DNA of 64,000 nt from assembly GCF_025486315.1 (NCBI RefSeq), contig NZ_JAOOPY010000003.1, positions 248,001-312,000 on the forward strand, in the 5' to 3' direction. The position numbers were made by a program, and so were the translations under genes. Origin of the DNA: Variovorax sp. N23. Lineage in GTDB: Bacteria; Pseudomonadota; Gammaproteobacteria; Burkholderiales; Burkholderiaceae_C. This document shows, piece by piece, positions 1 to 9,769 of the stretch. How positions within the stretch are numbered: position 1 is the stretch's first letter; the number at the start of each line of letters is the position of its first letter. The notes under the pieces were generated by a model. The model had not been told where the DNA came from and made no database searches. It worked only from the letters and a program-made list of their open reading frames with translations.

Positions 1-13
1 CGGCGCTGACCCC

Positions 14-910
14 CTACAGCGCCATGTGACCTGTCGCCAGTGCCGCGGCGGCCGAGCGCGTCTCGACGCCCAGCTTCTCGAAGATGTGTTCGAGGTGCTT
101 GTTGACCGTGCGGGGGCTCATCCCCAGGATCTCGGCGATGTCGCGGTTGGTCTTGCCCTTGGCCAGCCACGACAGCACCTCGGTCTCGCGCGGCGTCAGC
201 GCGGCGTCGGTCACGCGCGAGGCGAGGGCCGGGCCTTCGCGCTGGAGCGCCAACAGCAGCATCGTCTCGCCGAGCGTCGCGGACCCCATGTTGCGCACCG
301 ACAGGCGGGTGCCGGCCGCGGTGGTGGTAGCGATGGTCGAGCCGTCCGCCAGCGCGGGCGCCAGCGCCATCGGCAACTGGCCCGGTGCGGCAGGTTCGCC
401 CAGCGCATGCAGCCACAGCGCCGCCTGCGGCGAACGCCAGGCCACGCGGCCGTGCGTGTCGACGAAGACCACGCCCATGCCCGCCACGTCGACCGCGTCG
501 CGCGCCATGCGGGTGATGCGCGCGTTGCGTGTGTGCGTGTGCAAGCGCGCCAGCACCTCCTGCGCGCGGATCGGCTTGACCACGTAGTCGACGCCGCCGC
601 AGGCAAAGCCCTCGACCACGTCCTGCGTCTCGGCCATGCCGGTCATGAAGAGCACCGGGATGTGCGCGAGCGCCGGGTTGGCCTTGATGCGCCGGCAGGT
701 TTCGAAGCCCGACAGCCCCGGCATCACCCCGTCGAGCAGGATCGCGTCGGGCACCACCAGCTCCAGCCGCTGCAGGGCCGATTCGCCATCGGCCGCGACC
801 AGCACGGTGTAGCCGCTGGCCTCCAGCGTGTCGCACAGCATGCCCAGGCTGCTGGGCGCATCGTCGACCACGAGCACCACCGGGCGTTCGGTGTCAGGGG
901 CTGGGGGCAT
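14..910 (-). CDS. LuxR/FixJ-type response regulator of the urea/amide two-component system
   Basis: A 298-aa regulator. An N-terminal receiver domain (about 1-125) carries the phospho-acceptor Asp in the ILLDGVMPG motif and the conserved Lys in VVKPI. A PAS-like middle segment (about 130-230) follows, then a LuxR-type HTH (about 236-290, LTPRETEVLSWLAKGKTNRDIA). The start at 910 is chosen over the in-frame ATG at 916 because GGAGG lies 6 nt upstream of 910 but directly abuts 916. The gene overlaps the 3' end of the upstream kinase gene, so the two form a pair. By analogy with other LuxR-type partners of transporter-like kinases it probably activates the divergent urt operon and amiE; that target assignment is inference from the shared operator. 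Confidence 0.9.
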   Translation of the reverse strand: MPPAPDTERPVVLVVDDAPSSLGMLCDTLEASGYTVLVAADGESALQRLELVVPDAILLDGVMPGLSGFETCRRIKANPALAHIPVLFMTGMAETQDVVEGFACGGVDYVVKPIRAQEVLARLHTHTRNARITRMARDAVDVAGMGVVFVDTHGRVAWRSPQAALWLHALGEPAAPGQLPMALAPALADGSTIATTTAAGTRLSVRNMGSATLGETMLLLALQREGPALASRVTDAALTPRETEVLSWLAKGKTNRDIAEILGMSPRTVNKHLEHIFEKLGVETRSAAAALATGHMAL

Positions 911-3900
911 CGGCATCCTCCGTGAGTGCGTTCTTGAATTGGTCGAGGTCGAAGCGGGCGAGCATGCCGCGCAGCTGGGTGCAGGTGGCGGCCAGCGCCG
1001 GGTCGCCGGCGGCGAGCCGGTCGAGCGCCTGCTGCAGGCCGCGCACGTGGCCCACCTGCACCAGGCGCATCAGCTCGAGCCGCGCCTCCTCGGGCAGCGA
1101 GATCGGTTCGGCCAGCGGCGGTGCCGCATCGGGTGCCGCCGGTGGCGGCGCGTGCTGCAGCCATTGCAGGCCCAGGTGGCGTTCCAGTGTGGCGATCAGC
1201 TCCGATTCGATCACCGGCTTGCCGATGAAGGCCTGGCAGCCGGTGGCCTGCAGCCGGTCGGCCTGGTTCTCGAAGACGTTGGCCGAGACGATGAGGATGG
1301 GAACGTGCTCGAAGCCGGCGATGCGCACCCGCGTGGCGGTCTCCCAGCCGTCCATGTCGTCCATGCTGATGTCCAGCAGGATGGCCGAGGGCACGTGTTC
1401 GCGCAGGCTGTCGAGGCATTCGGTGCCGCTGGCGGCTTCGCGCACGTCGAAGCCCAGCGGCATCAGCATGCCGGCCAGCATCTGGCGCTGCACCGGCTGG
1501 TCGTCGACCACCAGCAGCGTGCGGCGCGGACCGAAGTAGCCGGAGATGGGGCGCTGCGGTTCGGCCTGCGGGCCGGGGTCGGCCACTTCGCGCAGGTACA
1601 CGCGCACGCTGAAGGTGCTGCCCCGGCCCGAGGTCTGCGCCAGCCGCAGCTCGCCGCCCATCAGCGACGTGAGCAGGCCGGTGATGGTCAGGCCCAGGCC
1701 GGTGCCCGGCTCGCCATGGCGACGGCCGGCGGCCCCGCGCTCGAAGGGCAGGAAGATGCGCTGGTGGTCCTGCGGCGCCACGCCGATGCCGGTGTCGATC
1801 ACGTCGAAGCGCAGCACCTCGCGGGTGGCGTCGACGTGCAAGGTCACAGTGCCGGCCTCGGTGAAGCGCACCGCGTTGGTCAGCAGGTTGATCAGGATCT
1901 GGCGCAGCCGCTTGGCGTCGGCATGCACCCAGGCCGGCAGGCGCCCGCTGTGGGTGTAGACGAAGGCCAGGCCCTTGCCCTCGGCCTGCGGGCGGACCAT
2001 GCGCACCACCTCGTCGAGGAAGCCGGGCAGGGCGAGCGGCATCGGCTCCAGCTGCAGCCGGCCGGCTTCGATGCGGGCCAGGTCGAGCAGGCCGTCGATC
2101 AGTCCGAGCATGTGCTCGCCGCTCTTGTGGATGGTCTGCACCGCGGCGCGCGGCGGGTGTGTGGCATCGTCGTTCTTCAGCAGGATCTGCGAATAGCCCA
2201 GGATGCTGTTGAGCGGCGTGCGCAGCTCGTGCGTCATGCCGGCGACGTAGCGGGTCTTGGCCTGGTTGGCGGCCTCGGCCGCCTCCTTGGCGGCCTGCAG
2301 TGCGGCGTCGGTGCGGCGGTGCGCCTCGATCTCCAGGGTGAGCAGGTGGTTGTGGCGGTTCGATTCCTCCTGCGCCATCTTGCGGCTCTCGCTGCCCAGC
2401 ACCACCCACCAGGCTGCGACGGCAGCCACCATCGACAGCAGCGCGAAGACCTTGAGGAAGGGCGAGCGCAGGAAGACGTGCGTGGCGTGCGCGTTGAGCA
2501 GCCCCTCCTGCGCATAGACGATGCCCAGCACGGTCGCCAACAGAGCGATGAGCGAGGTCGCGACCAGCATGTAGTGCGCCACCCGGAAGTTCAGCCGCAG
2601 CGCCAGCGCCGGCGGCAGCAGCGCCTTGATCCACACGCCGATCTGCTCGGAGGCGCGCGAGTTCTTCTTGCAGCCGTCGTGGCAGCGCGATTCGAGCGTG
2701 CAGCACAGCGAGCAGATCGGTGCGCTGTAGGCCGGGCAGTGCGCCATGTCTTCCGACTCGAAGGGGTTGTCGCAGACCGAGCAGCGCACCATCTGGCCGG
2801 GCGCCCAGTGCTGCAGGTCGGTGCGCGCCAGGTAGTAGCGGCCCTTCGTTTTCCAGGCCAGCAGCGGCGACACCACCAGCGCCGTCAGCAGCGCGATGAA
2901 GGGCGAGAAGGACTCGGCCCAGCGCCCGAGCAGCCCGGCATACGCCACCATCGCCACCGTGGCGGCGACGACCATCGACACCAGGCCGACCGGGTTGATG
3001 TCGTACAGGTGCGCCCGCTTGAACTCGATCGACTTCGGGCTCCAGCCCAGCGGCTTGTTGATGACCAGGTCGGCCACCAGCGCGCCGACCCAGGCGATGG
3101 CGATGTTGCTGTACAGGCCCAGCACCTTCTCCAGCGCTGCGAAAACCCCCAGCGTCATCAAGAGCAGGGCGATCAGCACGTTGAACACCAGCCACACCAC
3201 GCGCCCGGGGTGGCTGTGCGTGAGCCGCGCGAAGAAGTTCGACCAGGCCAGCGAGCCGGCGTAGGCGTTGGTCAGGTTGATCTTCATCTGCGACACCACC
3301 ACGAAGAGCACGGTGATGCCCAGCACCCAGGCCGGGTCGCTGAAGACATAGGCGAAGCCGGCCAGGTACATGCGGGTCGGTTCGACCGCATGCGCGGCCG
3401 GGATCTCGTGCTGCAGCGCGAGGAAGGCGAGGAAGGCGCCGCCCAGCATCTTGAGCATGCCCGGCACGATCCACCCCGGCCCGGCCACCAGCACCGCGGC
3501 CCACCATTTGGCGCGGTTGGCGGCGGTCTTCTCGGGCAGGAAGCGCAGGTAATCGACCTGCTCGCCGATCTGCACCACCAGCGAGAAGGCGACCGTGGCG
3601 CCGGCGCCGAACATCAGCGGGTCGAAGTTGTTGGTGCCGGAGATGCGGCCGACCAGCCCGGTGAAGTCGGCATAGGCTTGCGGGTTCTTCCACAGCACCG
3701 CGACGAAGGGCAGCACGAAAAGCGTGAGCCAGATCGGCTGCGTCCAGAGCTGCAGCGCCGAGATCATCGTGATGCCGCGCATCACCAGCGGGATGATGAC
3801 GATCGACGACACCAGGTAGCACACCGCCAGCGACCAGTCGAAGTACATCTGCAGCGCCAGCGCCAGGATGGCGGCCTCCAGCGCGAAGAAGATGAAGGTG

Positions 3901-4280
3901 AAGCTCGCGTAGATGAGCGAGGTGAGGGTGGAGCCCAGGTAGCCGAAGCCGGCGCCGCGCGTGAGCAGATCCATGTCGACGCCGTACTTCGCGGCGTAGT
4001 AGCAGATGGGCAGGCCGGTGAGGAAGGTGATGAGCCCCACCACCAGGATCGCCCACAGCGCGTTCTCGAAGCCATAGCTCAGCGCGATGGCGCCGCCGAT
4101 GGCCTCCAGCGCCAGGAAGGAGGTGGCGCCGAAGGCCGCGTTGGCCACGCGGAACTCCGACCACTTGCGGAAGCTGCGCGGCGTGTAGCGCAGCGCGTAG
4201 TCCTCCAGCGTCTCGTTCGAGACCCAGGTGTTGTAGTCGCGGCGGATGCGAAAGATCTTCTGACCGGTGACGGGCGCCAT
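894..4280 (-). CDS. Hybrid sensor histidine kinase with N-terminal NCS1-like permease domain
   Basis: A 1128-aa membrane protein. Residues 1 to about 490 form a multi-helix domain resembling NCS1 nucleobase/cation symporters (purine-cytosine permeases). A cysteine-rich stretch (about 497-537, with CSVC and CSLCC) follows, then two more hydrophobic helices. A HisKA/HATPase kinase comes next (H-box MTHELRTPLNS near residue 683; N-box NLLTNAV; G-box GTGLGL), and a C-terminal receiver has its Asp near 969 (ILLDISMDD). The start at 4280 is preferred over 4322 because a GAGAG ribosome site precedes it. The gene is divergent to urtA and overlaps its response regulator. The architecture resembles CrbS-type kinases, which fuse an SLC5 transporter domain to a kinase. 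A ligand such as urea or a short amide is inferred from the neighbours. Confidence 0.88.
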   Translation of the reverse strand: MAPVTGQKIFRIRRDYNTWVSNETLEDYALRYTPRSFRKWSEFRVANAAFGATSFLALEAIGGAIALSYGFENALWAILVVGLITFLTGLPICYYAAKYGVDMDLLTRGAGFGYLGSTLTSLIYASFTFIFFALEAAILALALQMYFDWSLAVCYLVSSIVIIPLVMRGITMISALQLWTQPIWLTLFVLPFVAVLWKNPQAYADFTGLVGRISGTNNFDPLMFGAGATVAFSLVVQIGEQVDYLRFLPEKTAANRAKWWAAVLVAGPGWIVPGMLKMLGGAFLAFLALQHEIPAAHAVEPTRMYLAGFAYVFSDPAWVLGITVLFVVVSQMKINLTNAYAGSLAWSNFFARLTHSHPGRVVWLVFNVLIALLLMTLGVFAALEKVLGLYSNIAIAWVGALVADLVINKPLGWSPKSIEFKRAHLYDINPVGLVSMVVAATVAMVAYAGLLGRWAESFSPFIALLTALVVSPLLAWKTKGRYYLARTDLQHWAPGQMVRCSVCDNPFESEDMAHCPAYSAPICSLCCTLESRCHDGCKKNSRASEQIGVWIKALLPPALALRLNFRVAHYMLVATSLIALLATVLGIVYAQEGLLNAHATHVFLRSPFLKVFALLSMVAAVAAWWVVLGSESRKMAQEESNRHNHLLTLEIEAHRRTDAALQAAKEAAEAANQAKTRYVAGMTHELRTPLNSILGYSQILLKNDDATHPPRAAVQTIHKSGEHMLGLIDGLLDLARIEAGRLQLEPMPLALPGFLDEVVRMVRPQAEGKGLAFVYTHSGRLPAWVHADAKRLRQILINLLTNAVRFTEAGTVTLHVDATREVLRFDVIDTGIGVAPQDHQRIFLPFERGAAGRRHGEPGTGLGLTITGLLTSLMGGELRLAQTSGRGSTFSVRVYLREVADPGPQAEPQRPISGYFGPRRTLLVVDDQPVQRQMLAGMLMPLGFDVREAASGTECLDSLREHVPSAILLDISMDDMDGWETATRVRIAGFEHVPILIVSANVFENQADRLQATGCQAFIGKPVIESELIATLERHLGLQWLQHAPPPAAPDAAPPLAEPISLPEEARLELMRLVQVGHVRGLQQALDRLAAGDPALAATCTQLRGMLARFDLDQFKNALTEDADAPSP

Positions 4281-4392
4281 GTTCCGTTCTCTCTGGAAGA
4301 GGGTGTGCCTGTCTCGTTGCAAGAAGCGCTCCTTGTCCGTCCGGTGGGTAGCAACGGGCGCCCAGTCTCGCCGCGCACACCGCGGCAGCCTC

Positions 4393-4437
4393 TACGTTGA
4401 TTGACGTATTCGGCCTACGTCGGCCCGTTCCTACAGT
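4393..4437 (+). promoter_or_regulatory. urtA promoter with 16-bp dyad operator
   Basis: The 16-bp sequence TACGTTGATTGACGTA (4393-4408) has palindromic ends TACGT/ACGTA. It abuts a TTCGGC -35-like hexamer (4409-4414), followed by a 17-bp spacer and TACAGT (4432-4437) as the -10. The exact reverse complement of the 16-mer, followed by the same hexamer and the same spacer length, lies upstream of amiE. An activator bound directly at a weak -35 would explain the layout. The local LuxR-type response regulator is the natural candidate, by inference. Confidence 0.72.
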
Positions 4438-4543
4438 GGCGGCCATGGTGCTCGGTGCGCCACACGCCGCACAGCGGTGGTGCGCCGGGACACCGTTTGG
4501 TCCCTGCTCCGCAACCTTTCAACCTTCGACTGGAGATTCCCCC

Positions 4544-5815
4544 ATGGCCCGTGATCAAGATCCGTCCCTCGCCGAACAGCAGCAGCTCGCGCTGCGCCGC
4601 CGCCTGCTGCAGGGCGCCGCCGCGCTGCCGGTGATGGGCCTGAGCGGCCTCGCCTTCGGCCAGCAGTTCCCGACGGCCAAGGTCAACACGACCAAGCTGG
4701 CGGTGACCGACACCGAAGTGACGGTCGGCCAGCTGCATTCGTCCAGCGGCACCATGGCCATCTCGGAAACCGGCTCGATCCAGGCCGAGCAGCTGGCCAT
4801 CGACGAGATCAACGCGATGGGCGGCATCCTGGGCCGCAAGATCAAGGTGATCAAGGAAGACGGCGCGTCCGACTGGCCGACCTTTGCCGAGAAGTCCAAG
4901 AAGCTGCTGGTCAACGACCATTGCGCCGCGGTCTTCGGCTGCTGGACCAGCGCCTCGCGCAAGGCGGTGCTGCCGGTGTTCGAGAAGGAAAACGGCCTGC
5001 TTTACTACCCGACCTTCTACGAAGGCCTGGAGCAGAGCAAGAACGTGTTCTACACCGGGCAGGAAGCCACGCAGCAGATCATCTGGGGCCTGGACTGGGC
5101 GAACAAGGAGAAGAAGGCCAAGACCTTCTTCCTGGTCGGCTCCGACTACATCTGGCCGCGCACCTCGATGAAGATCGCGCGCAAGCACATCGAGACGGTG
5201 GGCAAGCTCGGCTCGGTCAAGGGCGAGGAGTACTACCCGCTGGGCCACACCAATTTCAACTCGCTGATCAACAAGATCAAGGTCGCCAAGCCCGACTGCA
5301 TCTTTGCGGCGGTGGTGGGCGGCTCGAACGTGGCCTTCTACAAGCAGCTCAAGGCCGCCGGCATCACCGGCGACAAGCAGTTCCTGCTGACGCTGGCCGT
5401 GACCGAGGACGAGATGACCGGCGTGGGCGGCGAGAACTTCGCGGGCTTCTACTCGTCGATGAAGTACTTCCAGTCCCTCGACAACGCGAACAACAAGAAG
5501 TTCGTCGCGGCCTTCAAGGCCAAGTACGGCAAGGACGCGGTGATCGGCGACGTGACCCAGGCCGGCTACCTCGGCCCGTGGCTGTGGAAGGCGGCGGTCG
5601 AGAAGGCCGGCAGCTTCGACGTCGACAAGGTCGTGGCCGCATCGCCGGGCATCGAGCTGAAGAACGCACCCGAAGGCTACGTGAAGCTCGACGCGAACCA
5701 CCACCTGTGGAGCAAGGCGCGCATCGGGCAGGGGCAGCTCGACGGCTCGTTCAAGGTCGTGGCGGAATCGCCAGATCTCATCAAACCGGACCCGTTCCCC
5801 AAGGGTTACCAGTAA
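4544..5815 (+). CDS. urtA: Urea ABC transporter substrate-binding protein UrtA
   Basis: A 423-aa periplasmic type I binding protein of the branched-chain amino-acid/urea family. The N-terminus carries a twin-arginine-like signal (LRRRLLQGAAALPV) and is followed by the binding fold, with UrtA-typical stretches such as FGCWTSASRKAVLPV and YYPTFYEGLEQSKN. The ATG at 4544 is preferred over the upstream in-frame start because GGAG lies 9 nt before it and the signal peptide begins there. It is the first gene of urtABCDE-fmdA-fmdB. Binding of urea is known for the family; related short amides cannot be excluded, given the adjacent formamidase. Confidence 0.95.
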   Translation: MARDQDPSLAEQQQLALRRRLLQGAAALPVMGLSGLAFGQQFPTAKVNTTKLAVTDTEVTVGQLHSSSGTMAISETGSIQAEQLAIDEINAMGGILGRKIKVIKEDGASDWPTFAEKSKKLLVNDHCAAVFGCWTSASRKAVLPVFEKENGLLYYPTFYEGLEQSKNVFYTGQEATQQIIWGLDWANKEKKAKTFFLVGSDYIWPRTSMKIARKHIETVGKLGSVKGEEYYPLGHTNFNSLINKIKVAKPDCIFAAVVGGSNVAFYKQLKAAGITGDKQFLLTLAVTEDEMTGVGGENFAGFYSSMKYFQSLDNANNKKFVAAFKAKYGKDAVIGDVTQAGYLGPWLWKAAVEKAGSFDVDKVVAASPGIELKNAPEGYVKLDANHHLWSKARIGQGQLDGSFKVVAESPDLIKPDPFPKGYQ

Positions 5816-5853
5816 GCCGCAGACCCCAGCCCAACCCATTCCCCGGAGCCTTC

Positions 5854-6768
5854 ATGAGCATTTCAGACATGTGGAACATCGGCCTCATGCAGGGCTTCGC
5901 GGGGCTGAGCCTGTTCGCGGTGCTGCTGCTGATGGGCCTGGGCCTGGCGATCATCTTCGGCCAGATGGGCGTGATCAACATGGCGCATGGCGAGTTCATG
6001 ACGATCGGCGCCTACACGATCTACATGGCCGCGCGCTTCACGGAGCACCTGGCGCCGGCCTTCATGCCGTACTACTTTCCGCTGGCCATCGGGCTGGCCT
6101 TCATCCTCGCGTTCATCGCCGGCTGGCTGGTGGAATGGGCGCTGATCCGCCATCTCTACAAGCGGCCGCTCGACACGCTGCTCGCGACCTTCGGCATCAG
6201 CCTCGGGCTGCAGCAGATCTTCCGCACCTTCATCGGCCCGAAGGAGGTGAGCCCGACGCTGCCCGAGTGGCTGATGGGCTCGTGGGCGCCGGCCGAGGGG
6301 CTGGACATCCCGATCAACGGCCTGTTCGTCCTGGCGCTGACCACGCTCGTCACCGTCGGCGTGCTGCTCGCGTTGCACAAGAGCCGCTGGGGCCTGCGGG
6401 TGCGCGCCACCGTGGCCAACCGCACGATGGCCAACGCCACCGGCATCGACACCAAGAAGACCGACCGCCTGACCTTCGCCATCGGCTGCGGCATAGCCGG
6501 CGTGGCCGGCGCGGCCTTCACCACCATCGGCTCGACCGGGCCGACGTCCGGGTCGCTCTACATCGTCGACGCCTTCCTGGTCGTCACCTTCGGCGGTGCT
6601 GCCAGCCTGCTGGGCACCGTGGTGTCGGCCTTCGGCATCGCGCAGACGCAGTCGATCGCCGAGTTCTTCATCACGGGGTCGATGGCGAAGGTGCTGACGC
6701 TCTCGCTCATCGTGCTGATCCTGATGATTCGCCCACAGGGCCTGTTCGCCTCCAAAGTCCGCCGCTGA
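5854..6768 (+). CDS. urtB: Urea ABC transporter permease UrtB
   Basis: A 304-aa inner-membrane permease of the LivH family with about eight hydrophobic helices and the family stretch GQMGVINMAHGEFMTIGAY near the N-terminus. It should form the translocation channel with UrtC. It lies 38 bp after urtA and 2 bp before urtC, which implies co-transcription. The length is somewhat above that of a typical LivH. Confidence 0.95.
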   Translation: MSISDMWNIGLMQGFAGLSLFAVLLLMGLGLAIIFGQMGVINMAHGEFMTIGAYTIYMAARFTEHLAPAFMPYYFPLAIGLAFILAFIAGWLVEWALIRHLYKRPLDTLLATFGISLGLQQIFRTFIGPKEVSPTLPEWLMGSWAPAEGLDIPINGLFVLALTTLVTVGVLLALHKSRWGLRVRATVANRTMANATGIDTKKTDRLTFAIGCGIAGVAGAAFTTIGSTGPTSGSLYIVDAFLVVTFGGAASLLGTVVSAFGIAQTQSIAEFFITGSMAKVLTLSLIVLILMIRPQGLFASKVRR

Positions 6769-6770
6769 AC

Positions 6771-7979
6771 ATGAACACCCTCAAGTCCTTGATCACGCGT
6801 TATCAGCTGGCCAGCCTGGTCATCCTGACGCTGCTGCTGGCGGTCGTGCTGCCACTGTCGCTCGACATCTTCCGCCTCAACCTGGTGGGCAAGTACCTCA
6901 CCTACGCCTTCGTCGCCGTCGGGCTGGTGATGGTGTGGGGCTACGGTGGCGTGCTGAGTCTGGGGCAGGGCGTGTTCTTCGGCCTGGGCGGCTACGCCAT
7001 GGCGATGTTCCTGAAGCTCGAAGCCTCGGACCCGATCACCACCAAGATCCAGTCGACGCCGGGCATCCCCGACTTCATGGACTGGAACCAGATCACCGAG
7101 CTGCCGCTGATGTGGCTGCCGTTCAAGAGCTTCCCGCTCACGCTGATCCTGGTGATCGCGGTGCCGACGCTGCTGGCCTGGATCATCAGCTACGCGATGT
7201 TCAAGCGCCGCGTGGGCGGCGTGTACTTCGCGATCATCACGCAGGCCGTGGCGCTGATCGTCACCGTGCTCATCATCGGCCAGCAGGGCTACACCGGCGG
7301 CGTCAATGGCATGACCGACCTGAAGACGCTGCTGGGCTGGGACACCCGCACCGACAGCGCCAAGTACATCCTCTACTACGTCTGCGTGGCGCTGCTCATC
7401 GCCAGCATCGTGCTGTGCCGCTGGATCCAGACCAGCAAGCTGGGCACGCTGCTGCTGGCCATGCGCGACAAGGAAGACCGGGTGCGCTTCTCGGGCTACG
7501 ACGTGTCGAACTTCAAGGTGTTCACCTTCTGCCTGGCGGCCGGCCTCTCGGGCATCGGTGGTGCGCTGTTTTCGCTGCAGGTGGGCTTCATGTCGCCGAG
7601 CTTCGTCGGCATCGTGCCGTCGATCGAGATGGTGATCTTCGCGGCGGTCGGCGGCCGCATGAGCCTGGTCGGCGCGGTGTACGGCACGCTGCTGGTGAAT
7701 GCCGGCAAGACGCTCTTCTCCGAGAGCTTCCCCGACCTGTGGCTGTTCCTGATGGCCGGGCTGTTCATCGGCGTGACCATGGCCTTCCCGATGGGGCTGG
7801 CCGGCCTGTGGGAAAGCCACATCGCGCCGTGGTGGAAGAACCGCCGCCAAGCCTTGCGCGATGCGTCGGTGAAGACTCCGTCGACCGGCACGCCGCAGCA
7901 ACCGCCACGCATCGTCGACCCCGCGCCTGGCCCCGACCTGGGCGAGTTGCCCGATGGCGTGAGCGGCCAGCGCGTCTGA
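6771..7979 (+). CDS. urtC: Urea ABC transporter permease UrtC
   Basis: A 402-aa LivM-type permease. The first helices are followed by YGGVLSLGQGVFFGLGGYAM, the family signature, and a long hydrophilic C-terminal tail of about 60 residues. The ATG at 6771 follows the urtB stop by 2 bp; the open frame continues far upstream but overlaps urtB there, so the later start is chosen. It pairs with UrtB in the inner membrane. Confidence 0.95.
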   Translation: MNTLKSLITRYQLASLVILTLLLAVVLPLSLDIFRLNLVGKYLTYAFVAVGLVMVWGYGGVLSLGQGVFFGLGGYAMAMFLKLEASDPITTKIQSTPGIPDFMDWNQITELPLMWLPFKSFPLTLILVIAVPTLLAWIISYAMFKRRVGGVYFAIITQAVALIVTVLIIGQQGYTGGVNGMTDLKTLLGWDTRTDSAKYILYYVCVALLIASIVLCRWIQTSKLGTLLLAMRDKEDRVRFSGYDVSNFKVFTFCLAAGLSGIGGALFSLQVGFMSPSFVGIVPSIEMVIFAAVGGRMSLVGAVYGTLLVNAGKTLFSESFPDLWLFLMAGLFIGVTMAFPMGLAGLWESHIAPWWKNRRQALRDASVKTPSTGTPQQPPRIVDPAPGPDLGELPDGVSGQRV

Positions 7980-7995
7980 ACCCGAGAACCGTTCC

Positions 7996-8739
<744 letters not shown>

Positions 8740-8785
8740 CATGGAACCCATCGCTTGTCGTTCGGGGCGGGCTCACGCCGACGGC

Positions 8786-8986
8786 GTACTCCCCTCCGCG
8801 AATGTCCCCCGGCCTTCGGCCTCCTCCTTTATTTCGCTGCGGGGAGCACGCCATCGACGTGATCCGAAAGGGCGGTGTTTCACCGATAGAACTCGCGCGG
8901 CGTCTCTCGTGCCGAGGGTATCGGGTGCCTCCCGCAGCGAAATAAAGGAGGAGCCGAAGGCGGGGGACATTCGCGGAGGGAGGTAC
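8786..8986. repeat. Large imperfect inverted repeat between urtD and urtE
   Basis: Two arms of about 56-58 bp (8786-8843 and 8931-8986) are near-perfect reverse complements. The arms run from GTAC and the CCCTCCGCGAATGTCCCCC block to ATTTCGCTGCGGG, and differ only by a couple of single-base indels and a few mismatches. They enclose an 87-bp centre. No convincing gene lies in the 303-bp gap. It could be a non-autonomous mobile repeat (MITE-like) or a long hairpin modulating the urtD/urtE mRNA ratio. No second copy was found in this window. Confidence 0.85.
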
Positions 8987-9042
8987 CCGGTGGCCTCGGC
9001 ACGTACCCCGACCTTGCAGTCCCTGAACCTGGAGTCATTGCA

Positions 9043-9744
9043 ATGAGCAACGTGATGCTGGAAGTCAAAGACCTGCACACCGCCTACGGCCAGAGCGAGG
9101 CGCTGCACGGCATCTCCTTCGACGGCATGGCGAACGAGACCATCGCCATCATGGGCCGCAACGGCATGGGCAAGACCACGCTGTTCAAGAGCCTGATGGG
9201 CGTGCTGCCGATCAAGAGCGGCAGCATCAAGGTCGCGGGCAACGATGTGTCGCACGACGAGAGCTTCAGGCGCGTGGCCAAGGGCATCGCCTACGTGCCG
9301 CAGGGCCGGATGATCTTTCCGACGCTGACGGTCGAAGAGAACATCCAGACCGGGCTGGAGAACGCCAAGAGCCGGCACATCCCCGAAGAAATCTACGCGC
9401 TGTTCCCCGTGCTCTTCGACATGAAGCGGCGCAAGGGCGGCAACCTCTCGGGCGGCCAGCAGCAGCAACTCGCGATCGCGCGTGCCCTGGTCACCAATCC
9501 CAAGGTGCTGCTGCTCGACGAGCCGACCGAGGGCATCCAGCCTTCGATCATCAAGGACATCGCCAAGGCGCTCAACGAGATCCGCAAGCTGCGCGGCATC
9601 ACGATCGTCGTGTCCGAGCAGGTGCTGAGCTTCGCGATGGACGTGGCCGACCGGCTCTTCGTCATCGAAGGCGGCCGCCTGGTGCACGAGACCGCGCGCG
9701 ACAAGACCGACGTCAACCAAATCAAAGCCTATCTCTCTGTTTAA
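9043..9744 (+). CDS. urtE: Urea ABC transporter ATP-binding protein UrtE
   Basis: A 233-aa LivF-type ATPase with Walker A GRNGMGKTT, the signature LSGGQQQQLAIARAL and Walker B VLLLDEPTEG. The D-loop region EGIQPSIIKDI is typical of UrtE. A GGAG site precedes the ATG. It completes the UrtABCDE transporter and is followed 25 bp later by the formamidase gene. Confidence 0.95.
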   Translation: MSNVMLEVKDLHTAYGQSEALHGISFDGMANETIAIMGRNGMGKTTLFKSLMGVLPIKSGSIKVAGNDVSHDESFRRVAKGIAYVPQGRMIFPTLTVEENIQTGLENAKSRHIPEEIYALFPVLFDMKRRKGGNLSGGQQQQLAIARALVTNPKVLLLDEPTEGIQPSIIKDIAKALNEIRKLRGITIVVSEQVLSFAMDVADRLFVIEGGRLVHETARDKTDVNQIKAYLSV

Positions 9745-9769
9745 CCACAACCCTTTGGAGCCACTGCAC

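Noticed and set aside
828..4400. 1190-codon plus-strand frame opposite the kinase
   Set aside because: No recognisable domain; the minus-strand kinase has all expected motifs.
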